Of a stretch of DNA of 64,000 nucleotides, positions 32,803 through 43,384 are shown piece by piece (positions within the stretch are counted from its first letter, which is position 1; every line of letters begins with the position of its first letter). A model generated the notes under the pieces. That model had not been told where the DNA came from, searched no databases, and was given only the letters and a program-made list of their open reading frames with translations. Position numbers and translations under genes: made by a program. The stretch lies in the NCBI RefSeq assembly GCF_020179605.1, contig NZ_JAINZO010000002.1:1240001-1304000 (forward strand). The letters run 5' to 3'. The DNA is from Geomonas agri. GTDB lineage: Bacteria; Desulfobacterota; Desulfuromonadia; Geobacterales; Geobacteraceae.

Positions 32803-33894
32803 ATGGAAGAGCTCAAGGCAACACCGTTGTGTGCCGATCACGAGAACCTGAAAGCGCTCATGGCCCCCTTCGGCGGGTGGCTCATGCCGATCCAGTACTC
32901 CGGCATCATCGCCGAGCACAAGTGGTGCCGCGAGCAGGCCGCCCTCTTCGACATCTGCCACATGGGGGAATTCCTCTGCAAGGGCGACCCGGTTGCCAAC
33001 GGGCTGGAGGATGTTTTCACCTTCTCGGTCAAATCCATCCCGGTCGGGCGTTCGCGCTACGGCTTTCTCCTGAACGATGCCGGCGGAGTCATCGACGATC
33101 TCATCGTGTTCCGGTTGGGCGAAGACGAGGCGATGATCGTGGTCAACGCCGCCACCTCCGACAACGACTTCGCCGTGATCCGCTCGCGGCTCAAGGACCC
33201 CGCCGCCCTGACCGACATCTCTGCACGCACCGGCAAGGTCGACGTGCAAGGGCCGCTCTCCCGGGAGATCATGGTGCAGCATTTCGGACCGGCGATCCGG
33301 GACATCCCCTTCTTCAAGTTCATCAGGACCAGCATCCTGGGAATTGACGCCATCGTCAGCCGGACCGGCTACACCGGGGAACTCGGCTACGAGATCTTCA
33401 TTTCTGCCGACAAGGTGGTCGAGTTGTGGCGCCTGCTGCTCGAGGACCCGCGCGTGGCGCCGGCCGGGCTGGGTGCACGCGACCTGCTGCGGCTGGAGAT
33501 GGGATATTCCCTCTACGGCAACGACCTCGACGAGACCATCACACCTTTGACCGCCGGGCTCTCCACCTTCGTCAACATGAACAAGGAGTTCGTCGGCAAA
33601 CCTGCCCTGGAGCGGGAGATGGGGCAGGGCTCGCCGCGGATGAAGGTTGCCTTCAAGGTCGACTCGCGGCGCGCGCCGCGCCACTTCTACCAGATCCTGC
33701 ACGATGGGGAGGAGGTGGGCCTGGTAACCAGCGGTGCTTTCTCCCCCATGCTCTCCTGTGGCATCGGCTTGGGGCTGGTTAGGCCAGAGGCTGCGGCGCT
33801 TGGGACGCGGCTCACCATCAGGCACGAAAAGGTGGAGATGGAGGCGCAGGTGGTCGAGCTTCCCTTCTACGCCGGCGGGTCGCTCAGAAGCTGA
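32803..33894 (+). CDS. gcvT: Glycine cleavage system T protein (aminomethyltransferase)
   Basis: A 363-residue tetrahydrofolate-dependent aminomethyltransferase, which releases ammonia from the aminomethyl group on lipoylated H protein and forms 5,10-methylene-THF. Typical blocks: MPIQYSGIIAEHKWCREQAALFD, HMGEF, RYGFLLNDAGGVIDDLIVFR, the folate-site SRTGYTGELGYEIF and GLGARDLLRLEMGYSLYGNDLD. The ATG at 32803 has AAGGAG 6 bases upstream. First gene of the gcv-lip cluster. The 148 bases upstream contain no glycine riboswitch that I can recognise. Confidence 0.96.
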   Translation: MEELKATPLCADHENLKALMAPFGGWLMPIQYSGIIAEHKWCREQAALFDICHMGEFLCKGDPVANGLEDVFTFSVKSIPVGRSRYGFLLNDAGGVIDDLIVFRLGEDEAMIVVNAATSDNDFAVIRSRLKDPAALTDISARTGKVDVQGPLSREIMVQHFGPAIRDIPFFKFIRTSILGIDAIVSRTGYTGELGYEIFISADKVVELWRLLLEDPRVAPAGLGARDLLRLEMGYSLYGNDLDETITPLTAGLSTFVNMNKEFVGKPALEREMGQGSPRMKVAFKVDSRRAPRHFYQILHDGEEVGLVTSGAFSPMLSCGIGLGLVRPEAAALGTRLTIRHEKVEMEAQVVELPFYAGGSLRS

Positions 33895-33899
33895 CAACC

Positions 33900-33980
33900 C
33901 TTTGACAGGGATAAAAGGGATACAGGGGATGAAAACACAGATCCTGCAGTTATCCCTTTTATCCCCTTTATCCCTGTTCG
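33900..33980. repeat. Palindromic interspersed repeat, family C
   Basis: ACAGGGATAAAAGGGATACA near 33905 and its inverted arm TTATCCCTTTTATCCCCTTT ATCCCTGT near 33948-33977 can fold into a long hairpin between gcvT and gcvH. Related to the ATCCCTTT repeat at 16183-16229. It may modulate gcvT/gcvH expression ratio. Confidence 0.7.
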
Positions 33981-34014
33981 TATTGCTTTTCATCCTTAAA
34001 ACGGAGGTCGCACC

Positions 34015-34386
34015 ATGGCAAAGTTCTACACCAAGGAGCACGAGTGGGTCGAGATGGCGGGGGCGCAGGCGACGGTGGGCATCAGCGAGCACGCGGCCCA
34101 CGAACTGGGGGACATCACCTTCGTCGAGCTTCCCAAGATCGGCAAGAGTGTCAAACAGTTCGAGGCCTTGGCGGCTATCGAGTCGGTGAAAGCGGCAAGC
34201 GACATCTACGCGCCGGTCTCGGGGAAGGTGGCGGAGGTGAACCAGGCGCTGGACGAAGCCCCGGAACTGGTGAACCAGGGGGCAGAGTTGCAGGGATGGA
34301 TCTGCAAGCTCGAGGGCGTCAACGAGGCCGAACTGGGCGCGCTCATGGACGCCGCTGCTTATGACGAGTACCTGAAAGGACTGTGA
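34015..34386 (+). CDS. gcvH: Glycine cleavage system H protein
   Basis: A 123-residue lipoyl carrier protein. The start [14 protein letters not shown], the strand pattern [20 protein letters not shown] and the lipoylation site [15 protein letters not shown] with Lys59 are canonical. It shuttles the aminomethyl group from P to T protein and electrons to lipoamide dehydrogenase. It ends 1 base before gcvPA. The octanoyltransferase and lipoyl synthase that modify Lys59 are encoded just downstream. Confidence 0.97.
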   Translation: MAKFYTKEHEWVEMAGAQATVGISEHAAHELGDITFVELPKIGKSVKQFEALAAIESVKAASDIYAPVSGKVAEVNQALDEAPELVNQGAELQGWICKLEGVNEAELGALMDAAAYDEYLKGL

Positions 34387-34387
34387 C

Positions 34388-35725
34388 ATGGGATACTGCC
34401 CGAACACGCCGGATGACATCCGGGACATGCTGGCGGTAATCGGCGCGGCCAGCGTGGAGGAGCTTTTCGCCCCTATTCCCGCGGAGCTGCGCGCCAAATC
34501 CTTCGACCTCCCGCCCGGCATGTCCGAGCTTGAGCTCATGCGGTTGATGAGGGAGAAGGCTGCCTCCTGCGGCGCCGATATCACCCCCTTCATCGGCGGT
34601 GGCATTTATGACCACTTCATTCCTGCCGCCATCGATCACCTCGCCTCCCGCGCCGAGTTCTACACAGCCTATACACCGTACCAGCCCGAGTGCGCGCAGG
34701 GGACGCTCCAGGCGCTCTACGAGTACCAGACCACCATCTGCCGGCTGACCGGAATGGAAGCGTCCAACGCCTCGCTCTACGACGGCGGCACCGCCGTGGC
34801 CGAGGCGGCGCTCATGTCGCTGCGCATCACCGACCGGCACAAGGTGATCCTGGACGGCTCCGTCAACCCGCTGCACCGGGAGATCGTTACCGGCTACCTG
34901 CACGGCCTCTCCGCCGAAGCCGTGGACGTGGCTCCGGATGGCTGCGCCTCCGACCTCGCCCGCCTCATGGCCTCCATCGACGACGAGACCGCCGCGGTGG
35001 TCGTACAGAGCCCGAACTTCTTCGGCTCAGTACAGGACTTCCGGGAGCTGGCGCAGAAGGCGCACGACCACGAGGCGCTTCTGATCGTCTCCTGCTACCC
35101 CATCGCCATGGGGCTGGTCGCCAGCCCCGGCGAGATGGGAGCGGACATCGCGGTGGGGGAGGGGCAGAGCCTCGGCAATCACGTATCGTTCGGGGGGCCC
35201 TACTTCGGCTTCATCGCCACCCGCAAGCGCTTCATCAGAAACCTCCCGGGGCGCATCGTCGGCGAGACCATCGACCACCAGGGGCGGCGCGGCTTCGTGC
35301 TCACCCTGCAGGCACGCGAGCAGCACATCAAGCGACACAAGGCTACCTCCAATATCTGCAGCAACCAGAGCCTGTGTGCCCTGCGCGGCCTCATCTTCTG
35401 CACCTCCCTGGGGAGGAAGGGATTCGAGGACCTCGCCCAGTTGAACTACGACAAGGCCCAGTACGCGAAATCGGTGCTCGGCGCGGTGCGGGGAGTGAAT
35501 CTCCTTAACCGCGGTGCCACCTTCAACGAGTTCACCTTGGCCCTTCCCAAGGATGCGGGCGAAGTGGTACAACGGCTGCTCGACAAGGGAGTAGCGGCGG
35601 GAGTGCCACTGGGTCAGTACTATCCGGACATGGAGCAGGCGCTGGTGGTGACCGTGACCGAAAAGCGGACCAAGGACGAGATCGACCGCCTGGCGGGGCT
35701 GTTTGAGGAGGTGTTATGGAGCTGA
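34388..35725 (+). CDS. gcvPA: Glycine dehydrogenase (decarboxylating) subunit 1
   Basis: A 445-residue N-terminal half of P protein, encoded separately as in many anaerobes and Gram-positives. It begins [15 protein letters not shown] and contains [41 protein letters not shown] and [15 protein letters not shown], all characteristic. It forms the alpha2beta2 enzyme with gcvPB but lacks the PLP lysine. It starts 1 base after gcvH and overlaps gcvPB by 10 bases, so all three are coupled. Confidence 0.96.
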   Translation: MGYCPNTPDDIRDMLAVIGAASVEELFAPIPAELRAKSFDLPPGMSELELMRLMREKAASCGADITPFIGGGIYDHFIPAAIDHLASRAEFYTAYTPYQPECAQGTLQALYEYQTTICRLTGMEASNASLYDGGTAVAEAALMSLRITDRHKVILDGSVNPLHREIVTGYLHGLSAEAVDVAPDGCASDLARLMASIDDETAAVVVQSPNFFGSVQDFRELAQKAHDHEALLIVSCYPIAMGLVASPGEMGADIAVGEGQSLGNHVSFGGPYFGFIATRKRFIRNLPGRIVGETIDHQGRRGFVLTLQAREQHIKRHKATSNICSNQSLCALRGLIFCTSLGRKGFEDLAQLNYDKAQYAKSVLGAVRGVNLLNRGATFNEFTLALPKDAGEVVQRLLDKGVAAGVPLGQYYPDMEQALVVTVTEKRTKDEIDRLAGLFEEVLWS

Positions 35726-37155
35726 TCTTTGAGAAATCCGTCTCCGGACGCACCGGCGTCAGGGTCCCCTTGAGCGACGTTCCCAAGGCCGCATCTCTTC
35801 CCGACGCGGTGAGACGCGGTGAACCGGTGCGACTGCCCGAGGTAGGCGAACTGGACCTGGTGCGGCACTACACCAACCTTTCCCGCAGGAACTTTTCGGT
35901 TGATACCAACTTCTATCCGCTTGGTTCCTGCACCATGAAGTACAACACCAAGGTGACCGAGAATGCCGGCGGGCTGTTCGCTTCCTGCCACCCGATGCTG
36001 GCGCTGCTTCCCGGCGGCGACAAGCTGGTGCAGGGGCCGCTGGCCATCGTCTATGAGCTGGAACGCCAGTTGGCCGAAATCACCGGCATGGAAGAGGTGA
36101 CCACCCAGCCGCTGGCCGGCGCCCACGGCGAGATGACCGGCATCATGGTGATCGCCGCCTATCACAAAGCGCGCGGTGACCAGAAGCGGAAGTACGTCAT
36201 CGTTCCCGACTCCTCGCACGGCACCAACCCGGCCAGTGCCGCCATGGCCGGCTACGAAATCGTCACCGTTCCGACCGCCCCCTATGGCGACATGGACCTC
36301 GACCTGTTCCGGCAGGCGATGAACGACGAGGTGGCGGCGGTGATGCTGACCTGCCCCAACACGCTGGGGCTGTTCAACCCACACATAGCCGAGATCTGCG
36401 CCATCGCCCACGAAGGGGGCGCGCTCACCTACTACGACGGCGCCAACCTGAACGCGATCCTCGGCAAGGTGCGACCTGGCGACGTCGGCTTCGACGTCAT
36501 CCACGTCAATCTGCACAAGACCTTCGGTACTCCGCACGGCGGAGGCGGTCCCGGCAGCGGCCCCATCGGCGTGAGGGGGGACCTGGTCCGCTTCCTCCCC
36601 ACCCCGCGCGTGGTGCGCAGGGAGGACGGCAGCTATGCCGTGGAAGACCATCCTGAAGGGATCGGGCGGGTTTCCGACTTCTTCGGCAACTTCGCCATCA
36701 TGGCGCGGGCGTATGCCTACATCACGCTCTTGGGGCGCGAGGGGCTGATCGAGGTGAGCGAACAGGCGGTGCTGAACGCGAACTACATGATGGCGCGGTT
36801 GAAGGAAGAGTATGACCTTCCCTTCGACCAGACCTGCATGCATGAGTGCGTGTTTTCCGCGAGCCGGCAGGTGCAAAACGGCGTGCATGCCATTGACGTC
36901 GCGAAGTACCTCATCGACCGGGGCTTCCATCCGCCGACCGTGTACTTCCCGCTCAACGTCAAGGAGGCGATCATGATCGAGCCGACCGAGACCGAGAGCA
37001 AGCAGACCATGGATGCCTTTATCGAGGTGATGCTGGAGGCAGCCAGGATGGCCAAGGACGATCCGGAGCGTCTGCACGAGGCGCCGGTCACCACCCCCGT
37101 GGGGCGGCTCGACGAAACCCGCGCCGCAAGAATGCAGCAGGTGTGCTGCGAATAA
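35716..37155 (+). CDS. gcvPB: Glycine dehydrogenase (decarboxylating) subunit 2
   Basis: A 479-residue PLP-dependent half of P protein, which decarboxylates glycine and transfers aminomethyl to H protein. [31 protein letters not shown] and the PLP lysine motif [17 protein letters not shown] (Lys268) are canonical. GGAGGTG precedes the ATG inside the end of gcvPA. The C terminus [13 protein letters not shown] is family-typical for the extended form. Confidence 0.96.
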   Translation: MELIFEKSVSGRTGVRVPLSDVPKAASLPDAVRRGEPVRLPEVGELDLVRHYTNLSRRNFSVDTNFYPLGSCTMKYNTKVTENAGGLFASCHPMLALLPGGDKLVQGPLAIVYELERQLAEITGMEEVTTQPLAGAHGEMTGIMVIAAYHKARGDQKRKYVIVPDSSHGTNPASAAMAGYEIVTVPTAPYGDMDLDLFRQAMNDEVAAVMLTCPNTLGLFNPHIAEICAIAHEGGALTYYDGANLNAILGKVRPGDVGFDVIHVNLHKTFGTPHGGGGPGSGPIGVRGDLVRFLPTPRVVRREDGSYAVEDHPEGIGRVSDFFGNFAIMARAYAYITLLGREGLIEVSEQAVLNANYMMARLKEEYDLPFDQTCMHECVFSASRQVQNGVHAIDVAKYLIDRGFHPPTVYFPLNVKEAIMIEPTETESKQTMDAFIEVMLEAARMAKDDPERLHEAPVTTPVGRLDETRAARMQQVCCE

Positions 37156-37289
37156 AAAAAAGAGGGAAAACAATTAGCAGGGAGGAAATCTGAGGACATT
37201 TGAGGAAAGACAAAAGCGGAGAAAGGCAAGGGCCTTTGTTTTCACAGATTTTCTCGAATTTCCTCCTTGTGAACGGTTTAGAGGTTTTG

Positions 37290-38090
37290 ATGTGTAAGTG
37301 GCGTTTGATAGACACCGGTCCGCTCGATGGTCCCCGCAACATGGCGCTGGACGAGGCGCTGCTCAACTGTTTCCAGAAGGATCCCACCCGGCCGGTTCTG
37401 CGCCTGTACGGGTGGAATCCTCCCACCCTTTCCGTAGGACGCTACCAGGATGCGGCGGCCGCACTGAAGCTCGATCTCTGTCGCGAAGAGGGCGTGCCGG
37501 TGGTGCGCCGCATGACTGGCGGCGGCATCATCTACCACGCCGCTGAGGTGACCTACAGCGTGGTCTGCGCTCCGGAACACCTGGGCGATCGCACCGGGGT
37601 AAAGGACGGCTTCCGCAAACTGTGCGGATTCCTTCTCGGTACCTACCAGCGCCTGGGCCTCGACGCACGCTTCGCCGTCGACTGCAACCCCGGCGAGGAG
37701 CGTCTCGGCGAGCGGACCTCGTACTGCTTCGCCGGCAAAGAAGAATTCGATGTGATCATCAACGACCGCAAGATTGGTGGCAACGCGCAGCGCCGCCTCT
37801 CCGGCGCCATCCTGCAGCACGGGTCGATCCCGCTGGAGAACCGGGTGCAGCAGGGAATGCGTTACCTGAAGGAACCTGCGCCTGGTGCGACGCGCTCGGT
37901 AAGTCTTGCGGACCTGGGGCACATGCCGGAGCCGGATGAGCTGAAACGGCTTCTGGTCGAGTCGTTTCAGGAGCGGATGGGCGTCGAGTTGGTGTCCGAA
38001 TCGCCGACGGACCAGGAGATGGTGACGACGGGGAAGCTTGAGGAGCATAAGTACCTCTGCCCGAGTTGGACCTTTGAGGGACGGAGCTAA
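37290..38090 (+). CDS. lipM: Octanoyltransferase LipM-type (BPL/LplA family)
   Basis: A 266-residue acyltransferase of the BPL/LplA/LipB superfamily. MALDEALLNCF, RPVLRLYGWNPPTLSVGRYQ and VVRRMTGGGIIYHAAEVTYS are shared by the family. The block SYCFAGKEEFDVIINDRKIG with Cys146, and Lys161 in RKIGGNAQRR followed by GAILQHGSI, matches LipM of Bacillus, where the cysteine is the acyl-thioester nucleophile. It would transfer octanoate from ACP to H protein, which LipA then converts to lipoate. Lipoate-protein ligase activity is an alternative. The ATG at 37290 has only a weak GAGGT site. Confidence 0.82.
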   Translation: MCKWRLIDTGPLDGPRNMALDEALLNCFQKDPTRPVLRLYGWNPPTLSVGRYQDAAAALKLDLCREEGVPVVRRMTGGGIIYHAAEVTYSVVCAPEHLGDRTGVKDGFRKLCGFLLGTYQRLGLDARFAVDCNPGEERLGERTSYCFAGKEEFDVIINDRKIGGNAQRRLSGAILQHGSIPLENRVQQGMRYLKEPAPGATRSVSLADLGHMPEPDELKRLLVESFQERMGVELVSESPTDQEMVTTGKLEEHKYLCPSWTFEGRS

Positions 38091-38108
38091 AACGAAAATT
38101 ATGTTAGT

Positions 38109-38137
38109 CCCTTTCCCGGAGGGAGAGGGGATGTGGA
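38109..38137. repeat. Interspersed repeat, family B, truncated inverted copy
   Basis: CCCTTTCCCGGAGGGAGAGG then GGATGTGGA: the inverse of the 21915-21938 segment. It lies between lipM and lipA; its right end is 15 bases before the lipA start. Confidence 0.65.
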
Positions 38138-38151
38138 TGCTTGGGGGTGAG

Positions 38152-39003
38152 ATGGAAGTTTTACGCAAGCCGGAATGGCTGCAAAAGAAGGTAAACCCGG
38201 CCGCGCACGCGGAGATGGAAGGGCTGTTGAAAGAGCTCAACCTGAACACCGTCTGCCAGCAGGCCCGTTGCCCCAACATCACCGAGTGTTTTCGGCAAAG
38301 GCAGGCGACCTTCCTGATCCTTGGACGCGCCTGCACGCGGCTGTGCTCATTCTGTTCCGTTGCCAAGGAGGTGCCGCAGCCCCCTGAGCAGGGCGAACCG
38401 GTCGCGGTGGCCGAGGCTGTCTGCCGTTTGAAGCTCTCGCACGTGGTGATCACGAGCCCCACCCGTGATGACCTAACCGACGGCGGCGCAGGGCAGTACG
38501 CAGAGACTGTCGCCGCCATTCGCAGTGCCTCTCCTGCAACGAAGATTGAACTGCTGATCCCGGATTTCCAGGGGGACCTTGAGGCGCTCAAGACGGTGCT
38601 GGCGAGCGAGCCGGACATCCTGGGGCACAACCTGGAGACGGTGCCGAGGCTCTATGCCATTAGGTCCGGTGCCGATTACCAACGGTCTTTGCGGCTACTG
38701 GCCGACGCGCATCGGCTGGCACCGGAGTTAAAGACGAAATCGGGATTGATGCTCGGGCTGGGTGAGGAGGAGGAGGAACTTCTCGCGGCATTCAAGGATT
38801 TGGTTGCAGCGGGGTGCAGCTACCTGAGTCTGGGCCAATACCTCGCTCCCAGCCGTCAGCACTATCCGGTGCAGCAGTTTATCGAGCCGGAGCGCTTTGA
38901 CAGGTTGAAGCAACAGGCCCTAGCCGCCGGCCTCCTCCACGTCGAGAGCGCCCCATACGTGCGCAGCTCATATATGGCTGACCGATATAGTGATATGGCC
39001 TGA
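38152..39003 (+). CDS. lipA: Lipoyl synthase
   Basis: A 283-residue radical SAM enzyme that inserts two sulfurs into octanoyl-H protein. The auxiliary cluster motif CQQARCPNITEC (Cys35, Cys40, Cys46) and the radical SAM motif CTRLCSFC (Cys61, Cys65, Cys68) are both present, as is the C-terminal RSSY, whose Ser ligates the auxiliary cluster. GHNLETVPRLY and KSGLMLGLGEEEEE are family blocks. I chose the ATG at 38152 after GGGGGTGAG; a more upstream ATG at 38131 falls in the repeat. Last gene of the gcv-lip cluster. Confidence 0.96.
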   Translation: MEVLRKPEWLQKKVNPAAHAEMEGLLKELNLNTVCQQARCPNITECFRQRQATFLILGRACTRLCSFCSVAKEVPQPPEQGEPVAVAEAVCRLKLSHVVITSPTRDDLTDGGAGQYAETVAAIRSASPATKIELLIPDFQGDLEALKTVLASEPDILGHNLETVPRLYAIRSGADYQRSLRLLADAHRLAPELKTKSGLMLGLGEEEEELLAAFKDLVAAGCSYLSLGQYLAPSRQHYPVQQFIEPERFDRLKQQALAAGLLHVESAPYVRSSYMADRYSDMA

Positions 39004-39036
39004 TATGTAGTGGGCGCTAGAGGTGTGCGTGCCCTA

Positions 39037-39073
39037 ACGTTCCCCCCTTTGCAAAGGGGAGACAGGGGGATTT
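39037..39073. repeat. Interspersed repeat, family D
   Basis: ACGTTCCCCCCTTTGCAAAG then GGGAGACAGGGGGATTT. A related copy occurs at 51293-51330. CCCCTTTGCAAAGGGG is a perfect palindrome. Confidence 0.7.
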
Positions 39074-39195
39074 GCTCTTTGCTGTACACCCGCAACATTT
39101 CTTCCTAATTCGAAGCATCTCCAGATCTGTCTCTGCGGTGTTTCCTGCCGTCTCATGCTGCCGCGTTTCCTCGCAGGCCCTCGTCACAAAAGCCT

Positions 39196-39227
39196 CCAAA
39201 AGAAAAAGCTGCCAGTTGGGGCAGCTT
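39196..39227 (-). terminator. Rho-independent terminator for the dehydrogenase/reductase operon
   Basis: An 8-bp stem AAGCTGCC / GGCAGCTT with 6-base loop; on the minus strand it is followed by TTTTTCTTTT. It lies about 115 bases beyond the alcohol dehydrogenase stop. Confidence 0.75.
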
Positions 39228-39343
39228 ATGCCACGGAGAAATATCTGAGGTGTCCTTGCTGTAAAGCCTTTCTGCTTCTCTCTGGTTTTGTCTTTTTTCA
39301 GAGTCCCTCAGATTTTCTCCGTGGCCAATGGTTATGCTTGTGC

Positions 39344-40402
39344 TTATTCAGCCTTCAGTGATGCCATGTCGATGGAGAAGCGGTACTTCACGTCCGACTT
39401 GACCAGTCTTTCGTACGCCTCGTTCACTCTCTGGATCGGGATCACTTCCACGTCGGAGGTGATGTTGTGTTTGCCGCAGAAGTCGAGCATCTCCTGCGTT
39501 TCGGCGAGGCCACCGATGAGCGAGCCGGAAACGCTGCGCCTGCCGAAGAGAAGCGCGAAGGAGGAGAGGGCGAGCGGCTTGTCCGGCGCGCCGACCAGGG
39601 TGATGTTTCCTTCCAGCCCCAGCATGTGGATGTACGCGTTGAGGTCGTGATCAGCGGCAATGGTGTCGAGGATGAAGTTGAAAGTGCCGGCATGTTGCTT
39701 CATCTGCTCGGCGTCCTTGGAGATGATGACCTCGTCGGCGCCCAGGCGCAGGGCATCTTCTTTCTTGCCGGGCGAGGTGGTGAAGACCACGACGTGGGCG
39801 CCAAACGCCTTGGCGAACTTGACCCCCATGTGTCCGAGGCCACCCAGGCCGACGATGCCGACCTTTTTACCCTTGATGTCGCCCCAGCGGTGGATGGGGG
39901 AGTAGGTGGTGATCCCGGCGCAAAGCAGCGGTGCGACCCCGGCCAGGTCAAGGTTGGTGGGCACGCGCAACACGAAGTGCTCGTCGACCACGATGCTGTC
40001 CGAGTAGCCGCCGTAGGTGACGCCGCCCAGGTGCTTGTCGGGCGAGTTATAGGTGAAGGTCGCATTGGTGCAGAACTGCTCCAGGTTGGCTTCGCAGCTG
40101 GGGCAGCTGTGGTCGGAATCGACCAGGCAGCCGACACCGGCCAAGTCGCCCGGCTTGAACTTGGTTACCGCCGAGCCGACCTTGGTGACCCGTCCCACGA
40201 TCTCGTGTCCGGGCACGCATGGGTAGATAGTCGGCATCACGCTGTTCCACTCATCGCGCACGGTGTGCAGATCGGAGTGGCAGATGCCGCAGAATAGAAT
40301 TTCGATCTGGACGTCACGGTCGGTCGGCTCGCGGCGCTGGATGGTGGTCGATGCCAGCGGTGCGGTCGCGCTGGCGGCGGAATATGCTTTCGCTTTATAC
40401 AT
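39344..40402 (-). CDS. Zinc-dependent NAD(P)-alcohol dehydrogenase (YahK/cinnamyl-type)
   Basis: A 352-residue medium-chain dehydrogenase. Catalytic zinc ligands are seen in FCGICHSDLH (Cys and adjacent His), the GHE block VPGHEIVGRV and a later Cys near 163; structural zinc cysteines lie in CPSCEANLEQFC. The Rossmann motif GLGGLGHMGVKFAKAFG binds NAD(P). The sequence follows the YahK/YjgB aldehyde reductase group, which reduces many aldehydes with NADPH. It is downstream of an aldo/keto reductase gene by 21 bases, and both are divergent from an AraC regulator, an arrangement like yqhC-yqhD in aldehyde stress. Confidence 0.93.
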   Translation of the reverse strand: MYKAKAYSAASATAPLASTTIQRREPTDRDVQIEILFCGICHSDLHTVRDEWNSVMPTIYPCVPGHEIVGRVTKVGSAVTKFKPGDLAGVGCLVDSDHSCPSCEANLEQFCTNATFTYNSPDKHLGGVTYGGYSDSIVVDEHFVLRVPTNLDLAGVAPLLCAGITTYSPIHRWGDIKGKKVGIVGLGGLGHMGVKFAKAFGAHVVVFTTSPGKKEDALRLGADEVIISKDAEQMKQHAGTFNFILDTIAADHDLNAYIHMLGLEGNITLVGAPDKPLALSSFALLFGRRSVSGSLIGGLAETQEMLDFCGKHNITSDVEVIPIQRVNEAYERLVKSDVKYRFSIDMASLKAE

Positions 40403-40423
40403 GGTTGATCCTCCTGTTCCTTG

Positions 40424-41742
<1,319 letters not shown>

Positions 41743-42660
41743 ATGGAAAAAGCCATTGGAAGTTTGAGGCGGAGCGTTGCCCGATGGACCGAACAGGGCG
41801 AGATGTTCACAACGCCGGTCCCTGGGTTGTCGCTGTTCAGAAGGGAAGAAGTGACCGAACCGGCGAGCGGCATCTATGAGCCAAGTGTTTGCCTGGTTGC
41901 CCAAGGAGCCAAGCGCATTCAGCTCGGTGATGAGACCTTGATTTACGACGCCAATCACTTCCTGATCACGTCGGTGCATCTACCTACGGTGGTGCAGATC
42001 ATCGAGGCCAGCCCGGAGAAGCCGTACCTTGGTCTGCGGCTGATGCTTGACCTGCGCGAGGTCTCCCAACTCATGCTGGACAGCAACCTCCCCCAGCCTC
42101 GCACCCAGCAGTCCAGCCGCGGCATGGCGGTTGGCGAGGTGAGCTTACCGCTCATAAGCGCCTTCCAGCGTTTGCTCGACCTGCTTGACGAGGAGAAGGA
42201 CGTCCCGATTCTCGCGCCGATGATCCAGCGCGAGATCATCTACCGGCTATTGGTTGGCGACCAGGGGGCACGCCTGCGGCAGATTGCTTCGGCGGGAAGC
42301 CAGAGCCAGCAGATCGCCCGGGCGATCGACTGGCTCAAGGGGAACTTCGCCAACCCGTTGCGCATCGACGAGCTGGCGACCAAGGTCAACATGAGCACTT
42401 CCACCTTTCACCACCACTTCCGGAGTCTGACAGCGATGAGCCCGTTGCAGTACCAGAAGATGCTGCGCCTGAACGAGGCCCGGCGCCTGATGCTGACAGA
42501 ACGCCTCGACGCGACCACGGCCGCCTTCAACGTCGGCTATGAGAGCGCCTCGCAGTTCAGCCGGGAGTACAGCCGTCTCTTCGGTACGCCGCCGCTTAGG
42601 GACATCACCCATTTGCGCCGCATGGCCACCGGTGATCTGCCAAGCTCGGTTTCCGCGTGA
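41743..42660 (+). CDS. AraC-family transcriptional regulator (YqhC-like)
   Basis: A 305-residue regulator. The N-terminal AraC_N domain (about 20-165) includes VPGLSLFRREEVTEPASGIYEPSVCLVAQG, typical of the YqhC subgroup that controls aldehyde reductases. The C-terminal domain has two helix-turn-helix motifs (FANPLRIDELATKVNMSTST and ATTAAFNVGYESASQFSREY). The ATG at 41743 follows GGAGG. Divergent from the aldo/keto reductase and alcohol dehydrogenase genes, which it probably activates under aldehyde stress. The downstream region is the 21-bp tandem repeat array. Confidence 0.93.
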   Translation: MEKAIGSLRRSVARWTEQGEMFTTPVPGLSLFRREEVTEPASGIYEPSVCLVAQGAKRIQLGDETLIYDANHFLITSVHLPTVVQIIEASPEKPYLGLRLMLDLREVSQLMLDSNLPQPRTQQSSRGMAVGEVSLPLISAFQRLLDLLDEEKDVPILAPMIQREIIYRLLVGDQGARLRQIASAGSQSQQIARAIDWLKGNFANPLRIDELATKVNMSTSTFHHHFRSLTAMSPLQYQKMLRLNEARRLMLTERLDATTAAFNVGYESASQFSREYSRLFGTPPLRDITHLRRMATGDLPSSVSA

Positions 42661-42686
42661 ACTAAGCTACTGCTGAGGAGAGGTAT

Positions 42687-42938
42687 GCTAATCTCAGGCC
42701 GGATTAGGCCAACTCCGATTTGAAGTATGCTAACCCGGGTCTGAATTAGGTTAAATCGAACCTGAAGTATGCTAACTCGGACTCGAATTAGGCCAAAACG
42801 AACCTGAAGTATGCTAACTCCGATCCGGATTAGCATACTTCGGCCCTGAGTTAAGCTAATTCATCTTCGAGTTAGGCTAATTCGCTCCCGACTTATGCTA
42901 ATTCCATCCCGAATTAGGCTCCTTCTGCTCCGAATTGC
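42687..42938. repeat. Tandem array of twelve exact 21-bp units
   Basis: Twelve consecutive degenerate units of exactly 21 bases with no insertion or deletion. The common pattern is GCTAA(T/C)TC, six variable bases, then GAATTAG or GAAGTAT; each unit is an imperfect dyad (CTAATTC...GAATTAG). In the first half, units ending in ATTAG alternate with units ending in AAGTAT, giving a 42-bp higher-order period; the last four units are mostly of the GAATTAG type. Starts just after the AraC stop. Because 21 is a multiple of three, open frames appear, but I do not think it is coding. Confidence 0.9.
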
Positions 42939-42994
42939 CATGTTTGCCCATGTCGGCAGGTAATGGCCCGTCCGACCTGGAAAACGCCTAATGA

Positions 42995-43234
42995 TTACTG
43001 CTGGTCCTCAACATTCCAATACCCCGGCTTCGCGCACGCGCTGAGCTCGCCGGGGTCCTTTTCCGAAACTGTTGAGTGGCGTGAAGTAACGGCGGGGTCC
43101 TTGGTGACAATGACCAGTTCGACCTCCTCCCCGACGTGGCTCTTGATCGCTGCTACGTCATGGTCTTTCTTGAACTCGAGTACGATGTGGCCGTCGTCGT
43201 CCTGTCCGATCACGCCTGTTGCCCTCAGTTTCAT
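42995..43234 (-). CDS. Small hypothetical protein
   Basis: A 79-residue protein beginning MKLRATGVIGQDDDGHIVLE with GGGGGT 5 bases upstream of the ATG at 43234. The sequence looks like a small beta-barrel fold (alternating hydrophobic strands: GHIVLEFKKD, VGEEVELVIVTKD) with a basic/polar tail ending WNVEDQQ. No family was recognised. It stands alone downstream of the tandem array, convergent with the AraC gene. Confidence 0.65.
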   Translation of the reverse strand: MKLRATGVIGQDDDGHIVLEFKKDHDVAAIKSHVGEEVELVIVTKDPAVTSRHSTVSEKDPGELSACAKPGYWNVEDQQ

Positions 43235-43384
43235 GGGACACCCCCTTGTGTTTGCGTTGTCGAAAAAAGCACCAACGAATCCTGCCATGGGATTAAATAT
43301 TGTCAATGTGTGGGTGCGCTGAGATGAGGGGGGAAGTCCTTGGGAGCTGTCTAGAGTAGGCGAGGGGAGAGTACGGAAATGAAA

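Larger units (their letters stand above)
39004..39343. other. Convergent intergenic region between lipA and alcohol dehydrogenase
   Basis: About 340 bases without a gene. It holds a family D repeat (39037-39073) and a minus-strand terminator (39196-39227). Nothing else identifiable. Confidence 0.5.

Noticed and set aside
32797-34605. A 602-codon open frame on the minus strand opposite gcvT and gcvH
   Set aside because: It is antisense to two certain genes, has Pro/Arg/His-rich composition and no domain; GC-rich DNA often leaves such frames open.
35620-37173. A 517-codon open frame on the minus strand opposite gcvPB
   Set aside because: Antisense to a secure gene, no recognisable domains or ribosome site.
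42537-42836. Minus-strand frame with a heptad-like repeat (VSILQVRF...)
   Set aside because: It arises because the 21-bp DNA repeat is a multiple of three; it runs into the AraC gene antisense, has no ribosome site, and conservation appears to follow the DNA dyad rather than codons.
42687-42938. CRISPR array
   Set aside because: Units are contiguous with no unique spacers of constant length between identical repeats, and no cas genes are near.
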